Below are positions 11,907-23,299 of a stretch of DNA of 64,000 nt, piece by piece (the first letter of the stretch is position 1; each line of letters starts with the position of its first letter). A program made the translations under genes and the position numbers. The notes below the pieces were generated by a model. It had not been told where the DNA came from. It ran no database searches and saw only the letters and a list, made by a program, of their open reading frames with translations. Source of the stretch: Karalla daura (taxonomy: Eukaryota > Chordata > Actinopteri > Chaetodontiformes > Leiognathidae); the NCBI GenBank assembly GCA_029224185.1, contig CM055188.1, forward strand, positions 4,775,001-4,839,000, read 5' to 3'.

Positions 11907-12105
11907 AAATTGACAAACACAAACCTCATTCCCTTGAATAGCTTTAGCCTGGTTCAATTTCCAACAGGTACAGAACCAAATAATCACCATTATAAAGAGG
12001 TTATTCACTGAGCTGGGCAACAATATGTTATTTAGACTTTCTCTGCTGTTATTTGATCATGTTTGTGATAATGTTTATATCAGACAAATGGTCAAATTAG
12101 TAAAT
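11907..12105. repeat. Block B, 199-bp direct repeat (copy 1)
   Basis: Identical to 13053-13251 except for one base (gtgataatg here, gtgatgatg there) by direct reading. The two copies begin 1,146 bp apart. The block is not part of family X; it matches the flanking DNA to the right of copy A. Confidence 0.95.
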
Positions 12106-12185
12106 TGGTACACTAATTGAGGACGGAGAGCTCTGACACTTGATAGGGGCATAGCCCATGGGGGGACCAAAAGCAAAAGTAGCAA
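12102..12185. repeat. Block A', second copy of block A
   Basis: Follows block B directly and overlaps its last four bases. It is continuous with the rest of family X to its right, so this is probably the original position of the block. Confidence 0.85.
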
Positions 12186-13052
12186 CCCCTAGAAATTTTG
12201 ACCAATCCCCATAAGGATTTTTTTTTACTTTGTTGTAGGCAAATAAAAATTGGTTTGCAAATGCATCCTAAAGAGGTATACCATAAAGTCTCTTGACATG
12301 ATGACCATGGAAGTCGGCCATTTGGATTTGAATCTTTGAATTTTGAAAACATCTCCTCCGAGGGGGTTAACCCAATTGGCTTCAAATATGGTACAGATCA
12401 TCTATGGACCAAGCTGAGAAAATTTACAGAGTACAGAATTTTTTTGTTGTCAAAAGCGTGGCATGACAAAGTTTGACTATTTGTCATCAATATGTCAAAA
12501 TACTCTTCTGGGCAGGCACCTCATCATAGCAGTTTCAAAATTGCTGGACATAATTGCATTGTATGCCTGAACAGCCAGATAATGGCTGTTGTACTGTAAT
12601 GGCAGCCAAGTAATGGGCCCATCATTTTTTTATGGAGTAGAAAGATGAAAGTTTGGAGGCTTATACAGCTTATCCAGAAGCACAAAAAAGTCTCTTGCAC
12701 TGATGGTCAGAACTGGACAGGAAATCGGCCATTTTTGTTTCAATAGTTAAGTGTTGTTATTTCAATACATCGTGTCAGTCAGGTTTGCCCATTACCATTG
12801 ACTTCATATTGAATAAGCATCATATAAATGGCTTTATGATCAAAAGTTCTGAAGAGTGTTTCTTGTGTCAAGGGGTGTGGCTGTATGGAAGCGAAAATTC
12901 TGGTGCGTCGCTGTGTACACCCTAGCAGCTCTATCCAACATATTTAATCCAAACTGCTTCAAAATTTTTGGACATGATAAGATAAGATGTCAATGCCTCC
13001 ATGTTCTGACATGTCATTTTGCTCATGGTGCCCCTTTGTGCAATCAAGAAAT

Positions 13053-13251
13053 AAATTGACAAACACAAACCTCATTCCCTTGAATAGCTTTAGCCTGGTT
13101 CAATTTCCAACAGGTACAGAACCAAATAATCACCATTATAAAGAGGTTATTCACTGAGCTGGGCAACAATATGTTATTTAGACTTTCTCTGCTGTTATTT
13201 GATCATGTTTGTGATGATGTTTATATCAGACAAATGGTCAAATTAGTAAAT
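13053..13251. repeat. Block B', 199-bp direct repeat (copy 2)
   Basis: Near-identical partner of 11907-12105. It abuts the end of family X on its left and anonymous DNA on its right, and is probably the source copy. Confidence 0.95.
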
Positions 13252-13503
13252 ATAGAATATTCACAGTAATATATTGCACAAAGTGCATTCTGTGTAATTG
13301 ATATTTATGATCTGCACAACTGTTTTTAATAATCCGATTGACGTGTCATAATTTTAGCTATTTTGTAAAACAAAATATACCATTTTGGCCACATGCTTTT
13401 ACCCCAAAATACTATGAAATTGGTCCAAAATACAAAATGAAGAATGTATCAAATCATCTGTAATGTCAAGGATGTTTATTAGTCTTAGCTAATAAGATTT
13501 CAA

Positions 13504-13968
13504 TTGGCCAATCTGTCAATGGTTAATAGGATTTTTAAAATGGACCATATCCAACCCATTGGATCACATGTAGTTGGACAGAATGAATATATTGTCAGGA
13601 AATTCAAATCTCTGACCTCCCATTCATTAGTAACAGAACAGCACAGTTGTATAACAGCACAGTTGTATAAAAATAATAGATATGCCACTCTGAGAGCCTG
13701 TTGGAACTCAAAATTAAGGAGTATTCACCTTAGACCATTCCAATTCACACCCATTAAGAACCCAGATATCTCTCAAATCATGAAGGTATTAAACTGTTCC
13801 TATGGAAGACAAAGTGGGGTTGCATATCTGAAAGACATCATCCAGATCACGAGCCTAATTCCATTGAATGTCCCAGTGGCGCACTATGGAATAACTCAAA
13901 TCTATAATCCAGGCAAAATATTCAATCAAACCAAACAGGCAGTCAGAACAAAAAAAACAGAAAAATAA
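13504..13968 (+). CDS. Open frame of 154 codons, unidentified
   Basis: An uninterrupted frame from ATG at 13504 to a stop at 13968. The composition is protein-like and not low-complexity: basic, with His, Trp, Tyr and Pro spread throughout, and segments such as NSKLRSIHLRPFQFTP and IPLNVPVAHYGITQIYNP. I recognise no domain, signal peptide or membrane segment. The flanks are AT-rich and show no obvious splice sites or terminal repeats. It may be a remnant of a mobile element or viral integrant, or a chance frame. Confidence 0.25.
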   Translation: MANLSMVNRIFKMDHIQPIGSHVVGQNEYIVRKFKSLTSHSLVTEQHSCITAQLYKNNRYATLRACWNSKLRSIHLRPFQFTPIKNPDISQIMKVLNCSYGRQSGVAYLKDIIQITSLIPLNVPVAHYGITQIYNPGKIFNQTKQAVRTKKTEK

Positions 13969-14004
13969 ACAACATGAAATGTATTTAATGGTCACAGAAG
14001 ACCA

Positions 14005-14345
14005 ACGTAGCCTCTTGCATTGGGCGTGTTTCCACTATGCTGGTTCTGGTATTTTTTTGGGGGAGGTACCTTTGACCGGGCTGCGACTTGACCTGGTCTT
14101 CTTAGGTGTCGTGTCTCCATCACACTAATGGCCCGGTAAGAACCCATGTCCAAAAAGCGCCAAAACAAAGCAGCAGCAGATGAGGAAATCACAACAAGAC
14201 TAGACATGGACATGGAGGAAGTTAGGATGTGTTTTGCGTTTGTGCTGTTGCTTTACACAGTAATGGTATCAGAGATAGAGGACCGAGAGCAACGATTAAG
14301 ACTGAGACGAAGGGTAAGCTTACTTCCATGAAGCTTTCATGAAGC
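14005..14345 (+). mobile_element. DNA-transposon fragment, left end
   Basis: Begins agcctcttgcattgggcg followed by tgtttccacta. The inverse (gtggaaacaagcctcttg) forms the right end of the fragment at 39697-40112. Both share gctgttgctttacacagtaa and tcagagatagaggacc. These are two halves of one terminal-inverted-repeat family; the superfamily is uncertain (Harbinger or ISL2EU-like). Confidence 0.6.
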
Positions 14346-14925
14346 AGCAGATAGAGGTTGTTTGCGATCTGCTGATGTCATTTGAACTCAGTGCCACCTC
14401 TCAGTGGGTACCATGACAATGCACAGTATGTATCAGAGTATTTATGGTAAGGATGTTCGGAATGGGCCTTGCTCTCTCAGAGAACTTTCTATGTTCACTG
14501 CAATGAACACACACCTGATCACTATCTGCATAGCATGTGTGTACACCAGTGAATCATTTCTGCCTGAGGGTTTGTGAAGACTTATGTGCATTTAGGTTGT
14601 CTCAGTCCAAACTCTCCATCATTGATATCATCAGTCCGGAGGCACACTAATCATGACTATTACTCACTGCCTTAAGCATTGCAAAGAAAACTGTCCTCAT
14701 GGATTGAACAACCAGAAAGAAGCTTGGCCTATCCCAGTATACTAATTTCATACTAGACCTTATTTCCAGTCTGTTCCGTGTTCCTCAGGGGCATAACGAT
14801 TGAAATAGGACTGAATTCATGAAATGGGAAGAACAAGTAAAATGCTCGGGAGGTCTGGAACCCCTGCTGCAATAGGGTCCTGGAGACTTATTGGGGGGCT
14901 CTGTGTCTAAAAGGTTTGTGACTTA

Positions 14926-15225
14926 AGACCCACACAAGCTTCCACGGCTTTGGCGGCACGGCCTGCAAAGTGGCCAAGCGGTGCAACCAGAGTGCTGCCG
15001 CCTGGCCCATTTTGTGCAGCTCAAAATTTGAGACCTCATGGCTTTGGTCGCGTCAGTCATGCATGCGCTCTGTCGAATTCGCCACACTAGTAGGTGGAGT
15101 CTAGAGTCCAGGGCTCAAAACCCCAACAACAACCAGGAAGAGCTTGGTTTTTTTTCTGCTACAAAGAAGATGTGTTGTTCTTGTGATGGGCACTTCAGAC
15201 GAAAGACTTGTTGAGCAAGTACCAT
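14926..15225 (+). mobile_element. Harbinger-type MITE fragment
   Basis: Diverged copy of the left part of the element at 36987-37737. Shared pieces are cacaagcttccacggctttg, gcggcccattttg-like and cgaaagacttgtt. The right terminal repeat is absent. It is more CpG-depleted than the 37-kb copy, suggesting an older insertion. Confidence 0.7.
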
Positions 15226-15629
15226 TTTGTATTGCCGGCCAAAAAGCAACCTTGCTCTACTCTCACAGGCACTGAGATGCTGAGCATTTTTCCACTAGAA
15301 GATTCAAATCAACAACTTTTTAACAGAGGAGCCAGCATCTGGTTTCTTTCCCTGCACACAACTTGCCCTCCCCTCACTCCTTCAGAAATCACACTTTTTC
15401 TGTCCTCTCTCAAGACCACCCACCCGCCAACTTGCACATACCTGTGGTTTCCTGTACCCCCATTACTCTCCTCCACTCCCTACTCTCCATCCTTTCAGCT
15501 ATTTTTCTTAACACACTTTCCTCCTCCCTCTCTCAACTAACTAATGTTGAACCAATTTCTTGTCCCCTCTTTTCCTGCCAATTGTGCCACTCTTTTGCAT
15601 ATCTGCACATCAAGTAGGTAACAGCTGCA

Positions 15630-16316
15630 ACTATTTAGTTTTAACTTATTTTAAAGAGGAGAAATGAAGAAAATGGGGAGGAAAGAAGGAGGAAAGAAGG
15701 ATAGATGTATAAGCCAGATAAAGAGAGGTGGATTCACACAGCTGGCTCCCAGCTGCAGACCAAGCACACAGAAATGGTCTATCCATAAACAACTTAGGAG
15801 CCCCACCTCCTGAACAAAAATGAGCTGTGCTTTGTCATATAAATTTAAACGAAGAACTCCTGTTCAACTTCAACAGCTCCTCAGCTTTACTCACCAACCT
15901 GTCGCTCTTTTCTTATCATCCTCTTTAAAGCTCTCCTGAATCTTTCCTCCTAGTTTTTGGTCAATGCAATTGCTGCAAAAGCCACTATGCTTGTTGCAGC
16001 ACAAATCAATCTGGTCAAACTCATCTAGTCAATAGTCATGTACTAGTATGAACCAGTCTAGTCTAGAGCTGTCTGCTAAACACTGAACACAATGAAACTG
16101 AGTCCAGGGAACAAAAGGCAGATAATAATCTGTTGGATTTATGGAAAGACTGTCGTGGTTATGTGAAAAATAATAATTTTAACAGACTTGAGTGGCCAGG
16201 CAATTTTTATAGCTGGCCTGTAGCTACTTATATTCACAGCTGGAAATGAGAGAAGGGGGGGGGGGGGGGGGGGGGAGACTGAGGGGCTCCAGGAGGCTGA
16301 GGACAGAAGTTGATGT

Positions 16317-16347
<31 letters not shown>

Positions 16348-16490
16348 GGGGGGGGTGAGGGGGGGGACCAAGTGAGCAGTAAGTTAACAGAGATGACAAT
16401 TCAGCAGCACATTAGCATAAAGAATAAAACACCTGCCTGGCATCTGCCTTTGGCCTTGACTGATTAAAGTCAGCCATCAAGATATTTACC
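15630..16490. other. No gene recognised apart from G-runs
   Basis: Anonymous sequence, purine-rich at 15650-15700. Frames through the G-runs are polyglycine or polyproline artefacts. Confidence 0.5.
16254..16357. repeat. Two poly-G runs flanking (TG)n
   Basis: A G run of about 23 bases at 16254-16276, a TG repeat near 16313-16330, then about 25 more G bases. Run lengths may be affected by sequencing. Confidence 0.85.
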
Positions 16491-16491
16491 C

Positions 16492-16567
16492 ATTCGCTAG
16501 TGCCACATTTCCCCTCATTTGAAATTTCCTTCAGGATCAATAAAAGTACTGTTCTATCTATCTATAT
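16492..16567 (+). repeat. Non-LTR element 3' tail
   Basis: gaaatttccttcaggatcaa, then taaaagta and a (TATC)n run: the tail common to a family of fish LINEs and their SINEs. The body upstream is lost. Confidence 0.6.
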
Positions 16568-16569
16568 AC

Positions 16570-17735
16570 ATGGAACCGGCTTGACTCTGTTTGACTCAAC
16601 TCGGCCTTGTGTGCGTTTCCATTACCTGAAATGTGTAACCCAGTGCTTGCCGGGTGGGCCAAGCCAGGCTAAGAATTTATATCACAGGGGCAAAAAGAAT
16701 GCAGCCCTGTAATTAAGAGGAGTAGAACTGAGACTTTAGTACAGACTTACAGACAATATTCTTTATGGACACAGGAAGACATAACATAAAATGTCATTTC
16801 AAACTTCTCAATGCATCACAGTTAAACATTAGATATATTAAAAAAATGCAAAATTCTGAGTTGAAACAAATATAAAATCACATTATAAATATCTGAGTAA
16901 ATAGTGAGGACAAATACAGGGCAATCACTACACTGTTAGAGCAGCTGGAAGCTGTAAAGTGAAAAAAAAACTGCAACCTTGAATCTTGACCACTTGAGGC
17001 CAGTTATACAATGATCGGCTTTACACTATTTGACCTACATTAAGACTTCATCTAAAACATAATTAAATTGAAGCTGTATTAGTGAAAACTTCAGAGCATT
17101 ATCTTATAGGCTCAGCTCCACTCCACTCATTCTCCACCTTCTGTATTTTTTTTCCAAGTTAGGCATTTTCAAAATGAAAGTGTTGGATTCCTCCATTTCT
17201 CTGAGGTAGGTAATGTCACAGACACTGCATCATTTTTTTAATAGTTTCTATCCAGTCTTATCTCTTTCTGAAACATCTCTTTTAACCTTAAGTCAAATAT
17301 CATCAACAGATCCTCTACTTCTATGGATCAATCCAGCCCAGTTGAACTTCTTCTGTGTGGTCTAGCTCACTTCATAACAATTTGCAGACATTTACTTTAA
17401 TACCCAGATGTTGGCTGCTATGACTTTTAATTGGCTGTGATCCCAGAGCTCTGGAGCTTGTCATATAAACAGAACACACACACACATACACCCCATGCAC
17501 ACAGTGGAAAAAGGCAGACTTCAAATGGCTGTCAAAATTGTGTTAAATTGTGCTAATGTTTACAAAATATTTACTGGCTCCAGTGAAAAACTGATGCCTT
17601 TCTTTTTTTTTTAAATAAACATTAAAAATATGTTTAACAAGAATTTATATATGTATGCTTAGAATGTCATATGTTTTTAATACAGTCAAAAATTTTGATA
17701 AACCAAAAATCTGTGTGGACATTTGTATGCATATA
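16570..17735. other. Anonymous non-coding DNA
   Basis: AT-rich; no exon, RNA gene or transposon end recognised. Confidence 0.5.
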
Positions 17736-17739
17736 TCAG

Positions 17740-17875
17740 TCAGTGTAGCACGTCCACATCTCTGGTCAGGATGGAAGAGTACCCTTAATTTGTTGCTCTT
17801 ACGTGAAGCACTTTGGGTTTCTTCTTTGCATGAAAGGTGCTATATGAACAAGGTTTGACTGATTGATTGATGTAG
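17740..17875 (+). repeat. RTE/Rex3-like LINE tail
   Basis: gaagcactttgggtttcttc, gaaaggtgctatatgaacaa and a TGAT repeat at 17862-17872, which is the 3' end typical of fish RTE-type LINEs. Confidence 0.65.
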
Positions 17876-18584
17876 TTTTGTGAATGTTAAAGTGGGTCAT
17901 CAATTTCAGGCATTTCCCCTTTTTCTTTTTTTTTCACTAAACAATACAAATTAGCGTTACTGCTTAGACTTGGTGACACAAATTAAGATATTGGGACATC
18001 AAACGTCAAATGGCATCAAATATTCCTACTTCTGCAAAAATTTGAAAGTTTTTGCAGTCACTGTATGTTTAATCTATATGTGCATGTAAACACTGGTCCG
18101 ATCTGTTCAGTGTGTCTCAGACGCTAGGGCAGGGCAAATTCCAGTCTGTACATACATAGACTGTTTCCTCCCTTCCTCACACACACATAAATGACATTTA
18201 TACTCAACACTCACTGTTACACAAACTTCCACACACACTGAAAAAAAATATATATATCAAATCTAATATATAATATACACATGTGTGTGTGTGTATGTGT
18301 GTGTGTGTGCTTGTGTTTGCATATTCTCCAAACTTCAGGACCATCAGTGCTACTCAAATGCAGAAGATAGGTATTTCTCCCAAAAGCTTTCACCTACCAC
18401 AAGGCAATATGGGAATAAATGAAATACAAATAAATTGAGGTGTGTTTTATTCCCAATCAAATAAAATCATAATGTATATGTGATGTAAATGTGCAATGTT
18501 TCCTCAAAGACAGCAGTGGTTCATTAAAAGCAACTTGCTAAATAACCAGTGTCTCTTGTTGTAAAAGCCTGTCCTCAGGAAGAC

Positions 18585-19535
18585 ATTGTGGTCCCTCATT
18601 CTTGCTCCATTCGCATTTTGCCAAAAGAAAAGTTAGATTTACTGGCAACCGCAGGGTTAATGCAGGTCATAGGCTATCCCAAGACTCTTCTCTTTTCTTC
18701 TCAAATTTTGAAGTCTCTTAAAAATAAACCTTATGGGGCCTGCTTTCAAGGGGGCGCAACTTGGGCACCCCCATGGGCTATGCCCCTATCAAGTGTCAGA
18801 GCTCTCGTCCTCAATCAATGTATCACTTTTCATCAATATTCATCATCATCATGATGATCATTATCATCGCAAAGCCATTCGTAATACATGGAGAGGGATT
18901 GCTATTCGTGCCTGCCACATAAACACCATTGTTGGTAACTTAACGGCATTCCAAATGTAGGAAATGAATACATCAGGCTGTTCAGGGTGGAGCCCTCATC
19001 ATGTCCAGCAAGTTTCAGGCTGTTATGTTCAAGTATCTGGTCGTGAGATCCGTTCAAAGTGAAAGAGATTGAAGAAAAAAAGTCAAAATTTGTCACATAC
19101 TAGCAAGCACACCCTTTGACCTATAGAAATTATTTTGATGAGTATTGGTCATCATGGTCTCTGGATGATCTGTACCTTATTTGAAGTCAATCAGACAAAA
19201 ACCCTCCTTCAAAAATAAAAAAGTCAAAATAGCTCACTTCCTGTTTGGTTGGGGGCGTGGCTTTTTTGTGCACCTCAATATGTTATATAAACCTACAAAG
19301 TTTCATGCATTTAGGCAAAACTTAGAAGTGGGGTTTGCTGTTTTAAATTTTCTAGGTGGCGCAATTCCACTATTTTGCATTCTTTAATACACTTACTTTT
19401 ACACGGGCCCCGATGTGCATCTTGAAAAAAGCGATTTACTTTTTAAGAATCATAAAAACAATAATAAAAAGAAACATTTGAAATACAATTGCAACTTCAT
19501 TGCTCAGATTCTAACCCTAACCCTAACTAATTTTG
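18585..19535 (+). repeat. Unclassified repeat family X, copy B
   Basis: Collinear with copy C at 26380-27200: ccccatgggctatgcccc, then the catcatgtccagcaagtttc segment, then ttgatgagtattggtcatca. It ends aacttcattgctcagattct followed by three telomere-like CCCTAA units. Inverted relative to copy A. Confidence 0.7.
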
Positions 19536-19608
19536 AACATTTGAGTCAATATCTTCACACAAATTTAAACTTTCTGAACTTGCTTAAATGTTATCAAAAG
19601 AAAGAGAT

Positions 19609-19678
<70 letters not shown>
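19609..19678. repeat. (GA)n microsatellite
   Basis: About 35 GA units interrupted by four or five GAAA steps. Confidence 0.95.
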
Positions 19679-19679
<1 letters not shown>

Positions 19680-19957
19680 AGCGATGAGTGGCAATATGCA
19701 TGAGCAGTCACTTTGAGTGGGAGGACAGCGGCTGTGGAGCTGCTGTTGAAAAGCCATTTTTGCCATTCTTCCTCACTGTACTGTCTGACCATATCAATGC
19801 AAGGTCACCAGGAGCAATGGTAAATGCTGGCCATGTTTGTCAAATTCACTGACGAGGTGATGTCTTTTGAAGTCTAGTAGAACAGTTCATGGTACTAATA
19901 ATATTATACTGACAACATTAATAGAAACTTTGCTACAGAAATATCCTGCAGACCAGT

Positions 19958-20185
19958 GTTGTAAAGAGTACTGTAAAATCACACTCAAGTAGAAGTTTGG
20001 GTACCCGACCAAAAAAATTACTTTTGTAAAAGTCACTGACTGAAACTGACTGACCTCCAATGCCTGACCTCCTATGACTGACTTTGAATGAAATATACTT
20101 TTCATGCTTTCATTTGATTAAATTTTTAGTCTGTGATCAAGATAATTCCAATGACTTTGGAATTTTACTTTAATAGAGTAAAATG
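19958..20185 (+). mobile_element. hAT-type terminal fragment
   Basis: agtgttgtaaagagtactgt, then atcacactcaagtagaag and attacttttgtaaaagtcac, a common fish hAT end. The other end is unclear. Confidence 0.5.
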
Positions 20186-20587
20186 TTGAGAGTGAAGCTT
20201 GATGCGAGGCAGTGGTTGTGTGTGGGTATAATCTATTTTCCGAACGGTTATTACTGTGCGTTTCTATCTGTCCTCTCCTCGCTTTCTCACTTTTAGAGCC
20301 CGTCTACTGTCTCTATTGTCATCTAGTTTTAAGGCAATAGGAAACTAGATAATTGTGGTAACTAGATTGTGGTAAGTGGGTCAGATCCCCCCTACATAAG
20401 CAATCCTTTGATGCTACCAAAAAGTAGACACGCTCTCCAGCTCACATGTACTCATATGTATTCAGGGAATAGGGCCATAGCATCAGCCCTCCTCGCGCAA
20501 AGACCGACTCAGGTAAAGACCAGTGAGTCTTCTTGCGTGAGTCTGCTGAACAAAGCAGAATATTACTATCACAACTCTGTTATTAGT

Positions 20588-20720
20588 GTCATGCTTCTGT
20601 CAGTTACCTGCACCTGTGCCCCACCTCTCTCTCTGCTCCTCCTGTCTTGCTCTTGCTTTCTCCCTATTGGCTGGCAGTTGGCTCATCAGTGGAGTACTTA
20701 AACTCCAATGTGCAGTGAAT
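20588..20720 (+). promoter_or_regulatory. Promoter-like 5' region of a retroelement
   Basis: An inverted CCAAT box (ctattggct, 20664-20672) is followed about 25 bp later by a TATA-like gtacttaaac (20692-20701), upstream of CT-rich leader sequence. Similar 'cttaaa' elements in similar CT-rich surroundings occur near 30725 and 45660. The role is inferred only from spacing and context. Confidence 0.35.
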
Positions 20721-20974
20721 CAATTGCTAAACTGTGCCTGCATCTTGCCTGCAACATCTGTGCCTCCTGTTCAGCTCGTGTCGTGCTTCGTTCCAGTCCT
20801 AATCTTCTGATTCCTGTCTGGGTTGGTTTCCCATTCAACCAGGTTTTGTTTTCTGATTTGGCTTTTTGTTCTGTTCTTGTTCTTTTTTGGTTATTTGGGC
20901 TCTTGGTTTTTCCCTGTTAAACCTTGTTTTTGTTTTGTTGGTTATTTAGACTAGATAGATCTACTTATTCCCTG

Positions 20975-21235
20975 GGGTTAGGGTTAGGCCTTTTGCCCCA
21001 GGTGATTTTCTGCTTGCTTTCTTTTCCAGAATAGTTAGGTTTACCCGCAGAGGCCTATAGCCCCAGGTTTATTTCTTTGGTTTGTTTGTTTGTTATTTCT
21101 AGATAGAGAAGTTCCTGCGGAGGCTGATAGCCCCAGGTTAATTTTTGTTGTGTAGTTTAGTGAGGTTCTCATGTTGTGTTATTTTGTTCCTGTGGAGGCT
21201 ATTGGCCCCAGGTTTATTTGTGTTGATACTTTGTT
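20975..21235 (+). repeat. Four tandem units, core AGCCCCAGGT
   Basis: Cores at about 20996, 21061, 21131 and 21206, each preceded by an aggcctatag- or aggctgatag-like sequence and followed by a T-rich spacer. The period is 65-75 bp. The array lies between the promoter-like region and the LINE endonuclease fragment at 21440, where rodent L1 elements carry 5' UTR monomers. Confidence 0.7.
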
Positions 21236-21439
21236 TAAAAAAATGTTAAATCTAAGGACTAGATTTAACAATTTTTTGTTATTTTTGGTTGTTTTTTCTG
21301 AGTGTGCTTTTGGGTCTTCCTCCAGGGATCCTGATAATTAGCCATAGCTATGTGTCTCACCATTTCTGTAATCTCCAGTACAAATAGAAAGCCTCACTAT
21401 TCCAACAGGCAAAGAAATGTAGCTAATTTATGAGCACTT

Positions 21440-22412
21440 CAGCCTTCCCCTCCCACCTTGACTCTGACTTCCTTTTCTATTGGGCTATGGAACTGCCAGT
21501 CTGCAGTTAACAAAGCTGACTTCATTCCTGCTTATGCCAATCAGCAATCCCTCAGCCTCCTGATGCTCACTGAGACCTGGATCAAACCTGAGCCAACCCA
21601 GCTGCACTCTCTACCAACTAGTCTTTCTCTCATACCTCCTGTCTAACAGGTAGAGGAGGAGGGAAATGGGCATCTGTGGCAAAATGCTCTCCTGGTTTAA
21701 CTCATATCTAAACGGGTGTTCTTTCAGAATTTCCTGGCAGGGGTGCACCTCCTCCTCCCAGGGTGCCCTAAGTTTCAGCGCTGGGGCCCCTTCTCTTTGC
21801 AATGTACTACACCTCTTTGGGCCAAGTCACAATGCTGCTGCACGTCTCATCTTCAACTAGCCAAAAAAGACACATGTGACGCCGCTTCTGTTAGACCAAG
21901 ACTGGCTACCAGTCGGAGCCCAAATCAAATCCAAATCACTTATGTTAACGCACAGAGTGACCACTGGGTCTGCTCCCTCTTCCTGAACTCCATCATACAG
22001 GTCTATGCTCCCTCTCGCGCATTGCTCCCAAGAACGACGTCTTGGGAAGAACTGCCACCCATATGCACAAAACAACATCAGTCCAGACTGTTTGCCTTTG
22101 TGGTCCCTAAGTGGCCAAACAAACCTCCAAACACCATCAGAGTGGGAGCCTCTCTTCCCATCTGAAGACTTCTCTCTTGAAGACTTCCTCTTCCAAGAGT
22201 ACCTCTTGTCTTAAACAGTGCTCTACCTCCTCTAATATGAAAAAACAAACCAAAATTCTGTTCTATCTTTCTATTGAGCCCTTATATTATCTGTCTTATC
22301 TGTCTATCTACCTCAACTATCGCCTCTTGTTGCACTGTAAGCATTTATACATCCCTCAACTGTAAGTCGCTTTGGAAAAAAGCATCTGCCGAATGAGTAA
22401 ATGTAATGTAAA
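21440..22412 (+). mobile_element. LINE remnant (Rex1/CR1-like), internally deleted
   Basis: IGLWNCQSAVNKADF and LMLTETWIKPE (21470-21590) are the start of the APE-type endonuclease. After a GRGG-like stretch the sequence jumps to a reverse transcriptase piece (MLSWFNSYLNG) and then to the 3' end. The tail (gtaagtcgctttgg, then gcatctgccgaatgag, then taaatgtaatgtaa) is a standard fish LINE tail. Most of the reverse transcriptase is deleted. Confidence 0.7.
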
Positions 22413-22639
22413 ACTCATTGGCTTTTGCGCTCCAGAACCCACCAAAAATGGCGAAAATCCACAAAGTACAAACCATATGTTTGTATTATAGTTATTGTAG
22501 CATCCAAAGGTACAAAATCACGACAGTTGCTTTTGACTCAGCTTAATCAGCCACAAGCTGTGGGCACCAAATCATAAAAAAAGAACCTCTGAATATTCAC
22601 CACAGACTGCTGGTAACATCTATCTCATTTGCTCCAGCT

Positions 22640-22642
22640 CTA

Positions 22643-22697
<55 letters not shown>
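22640..22697. repeat. (CA)n microsatellite
   Basis: About 26 CA units with one early interruption. Confidence 0.95.
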
Positions 22698-22699
<2 letters not shown>

Positions 22700-23295
22700 T
22701 CCTACAAACCACTGCCATTGGAACAACATGACTGACAGGCTTCTCCAGCGCACGGTACAGTTGCACTCACACTAGCCATAGAATCACTGGTGTCAGAAAG
22801 AATTCACTTTGTGTTGCCGCCAACACTTGGTTGTGTGTGGAGAGTAGGATCTGACTGCTGAGAGGCTGTGACTGTGATTTAGAGGCTGGCATGTCTGCCC
22901 CCACGCCCATGCCCGCTTGTACTTGTACTGACTCTGCTGAGAGGCTGTGACACACTGAGGGGCGCACACATGCACGCCTGTGTCTGTCTCACTAGCTCCA
23001 CCAGGGGGGCAGGGCCCCAATGTGGGACCTGCTCAGTACAACCAGCGGTGAGGAAGAAGATCCAAGGCCCCAGGCCATTAGCAAAAATCCTGCAAAGCTG
23101 TGGAAGGAGGTCACTGACACCGATCTTTGCATCATCATAGAAGGGGTCAAATGTTGTGCCATTCATAGGGGTGCCATCAAATTAGATTAAATTAGAGAGA
23201 ATGGCCAATGTAATCTCTGCCTATGGAGTGGAATGGTTCAGAGTGGTCCAAGGCAAGTGATCTACTCTAAGTCCAGAAGGTAAATAGAAACAGAT
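22700..23295. other. No gene recognised
   Basis: Short frames only. Near-repeats of gagaggctgtgac occur at 22859 and 22938. Nothing is assignable. Confidence 0.45.
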
Positions 23296-23299
23296 CACA

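Larger units (their letters stand above)
11296..13052 (-). repeat. Unclassified repeat family X, copy A
   Basis: The reverse strand matches copies B (18585-19535) and C (25900-27226). Shared pieces include ttgatgagtgttggtcacca, ccccatgggctatgcccc, and a stretch about an aid-like 'gtcaaaatggccgacttcc' segment in C. The copy is rearranged: a 199-bp segment and a 58-bp segment occur twice (see the separate entries). It encodes no protein I recognise. A superfamily cannot be assigned because only one end is clear. Confidence 0.6.

Noticed and set aside
12113..12385. Similar open frame translated in all family X copies (KKSLWGLVKISRGCYF)
   Set aside because: The three copies share nucleotide sequence, so shared translation is expected. 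The frame breaks at different points and matches no protein family.
16139..16467. Poly-Pro and poly-Gly open frames
   Set aside because: Direct product of G-runs; no biological frame.
19511..19530. Telomere-like CCCTAA repeats (also TTAGGG-like pieces near 1900 and 20975)
   Set aside because: Only two to three units each, at the end of a dispersed repeat; too short to call an interstitial telomere.
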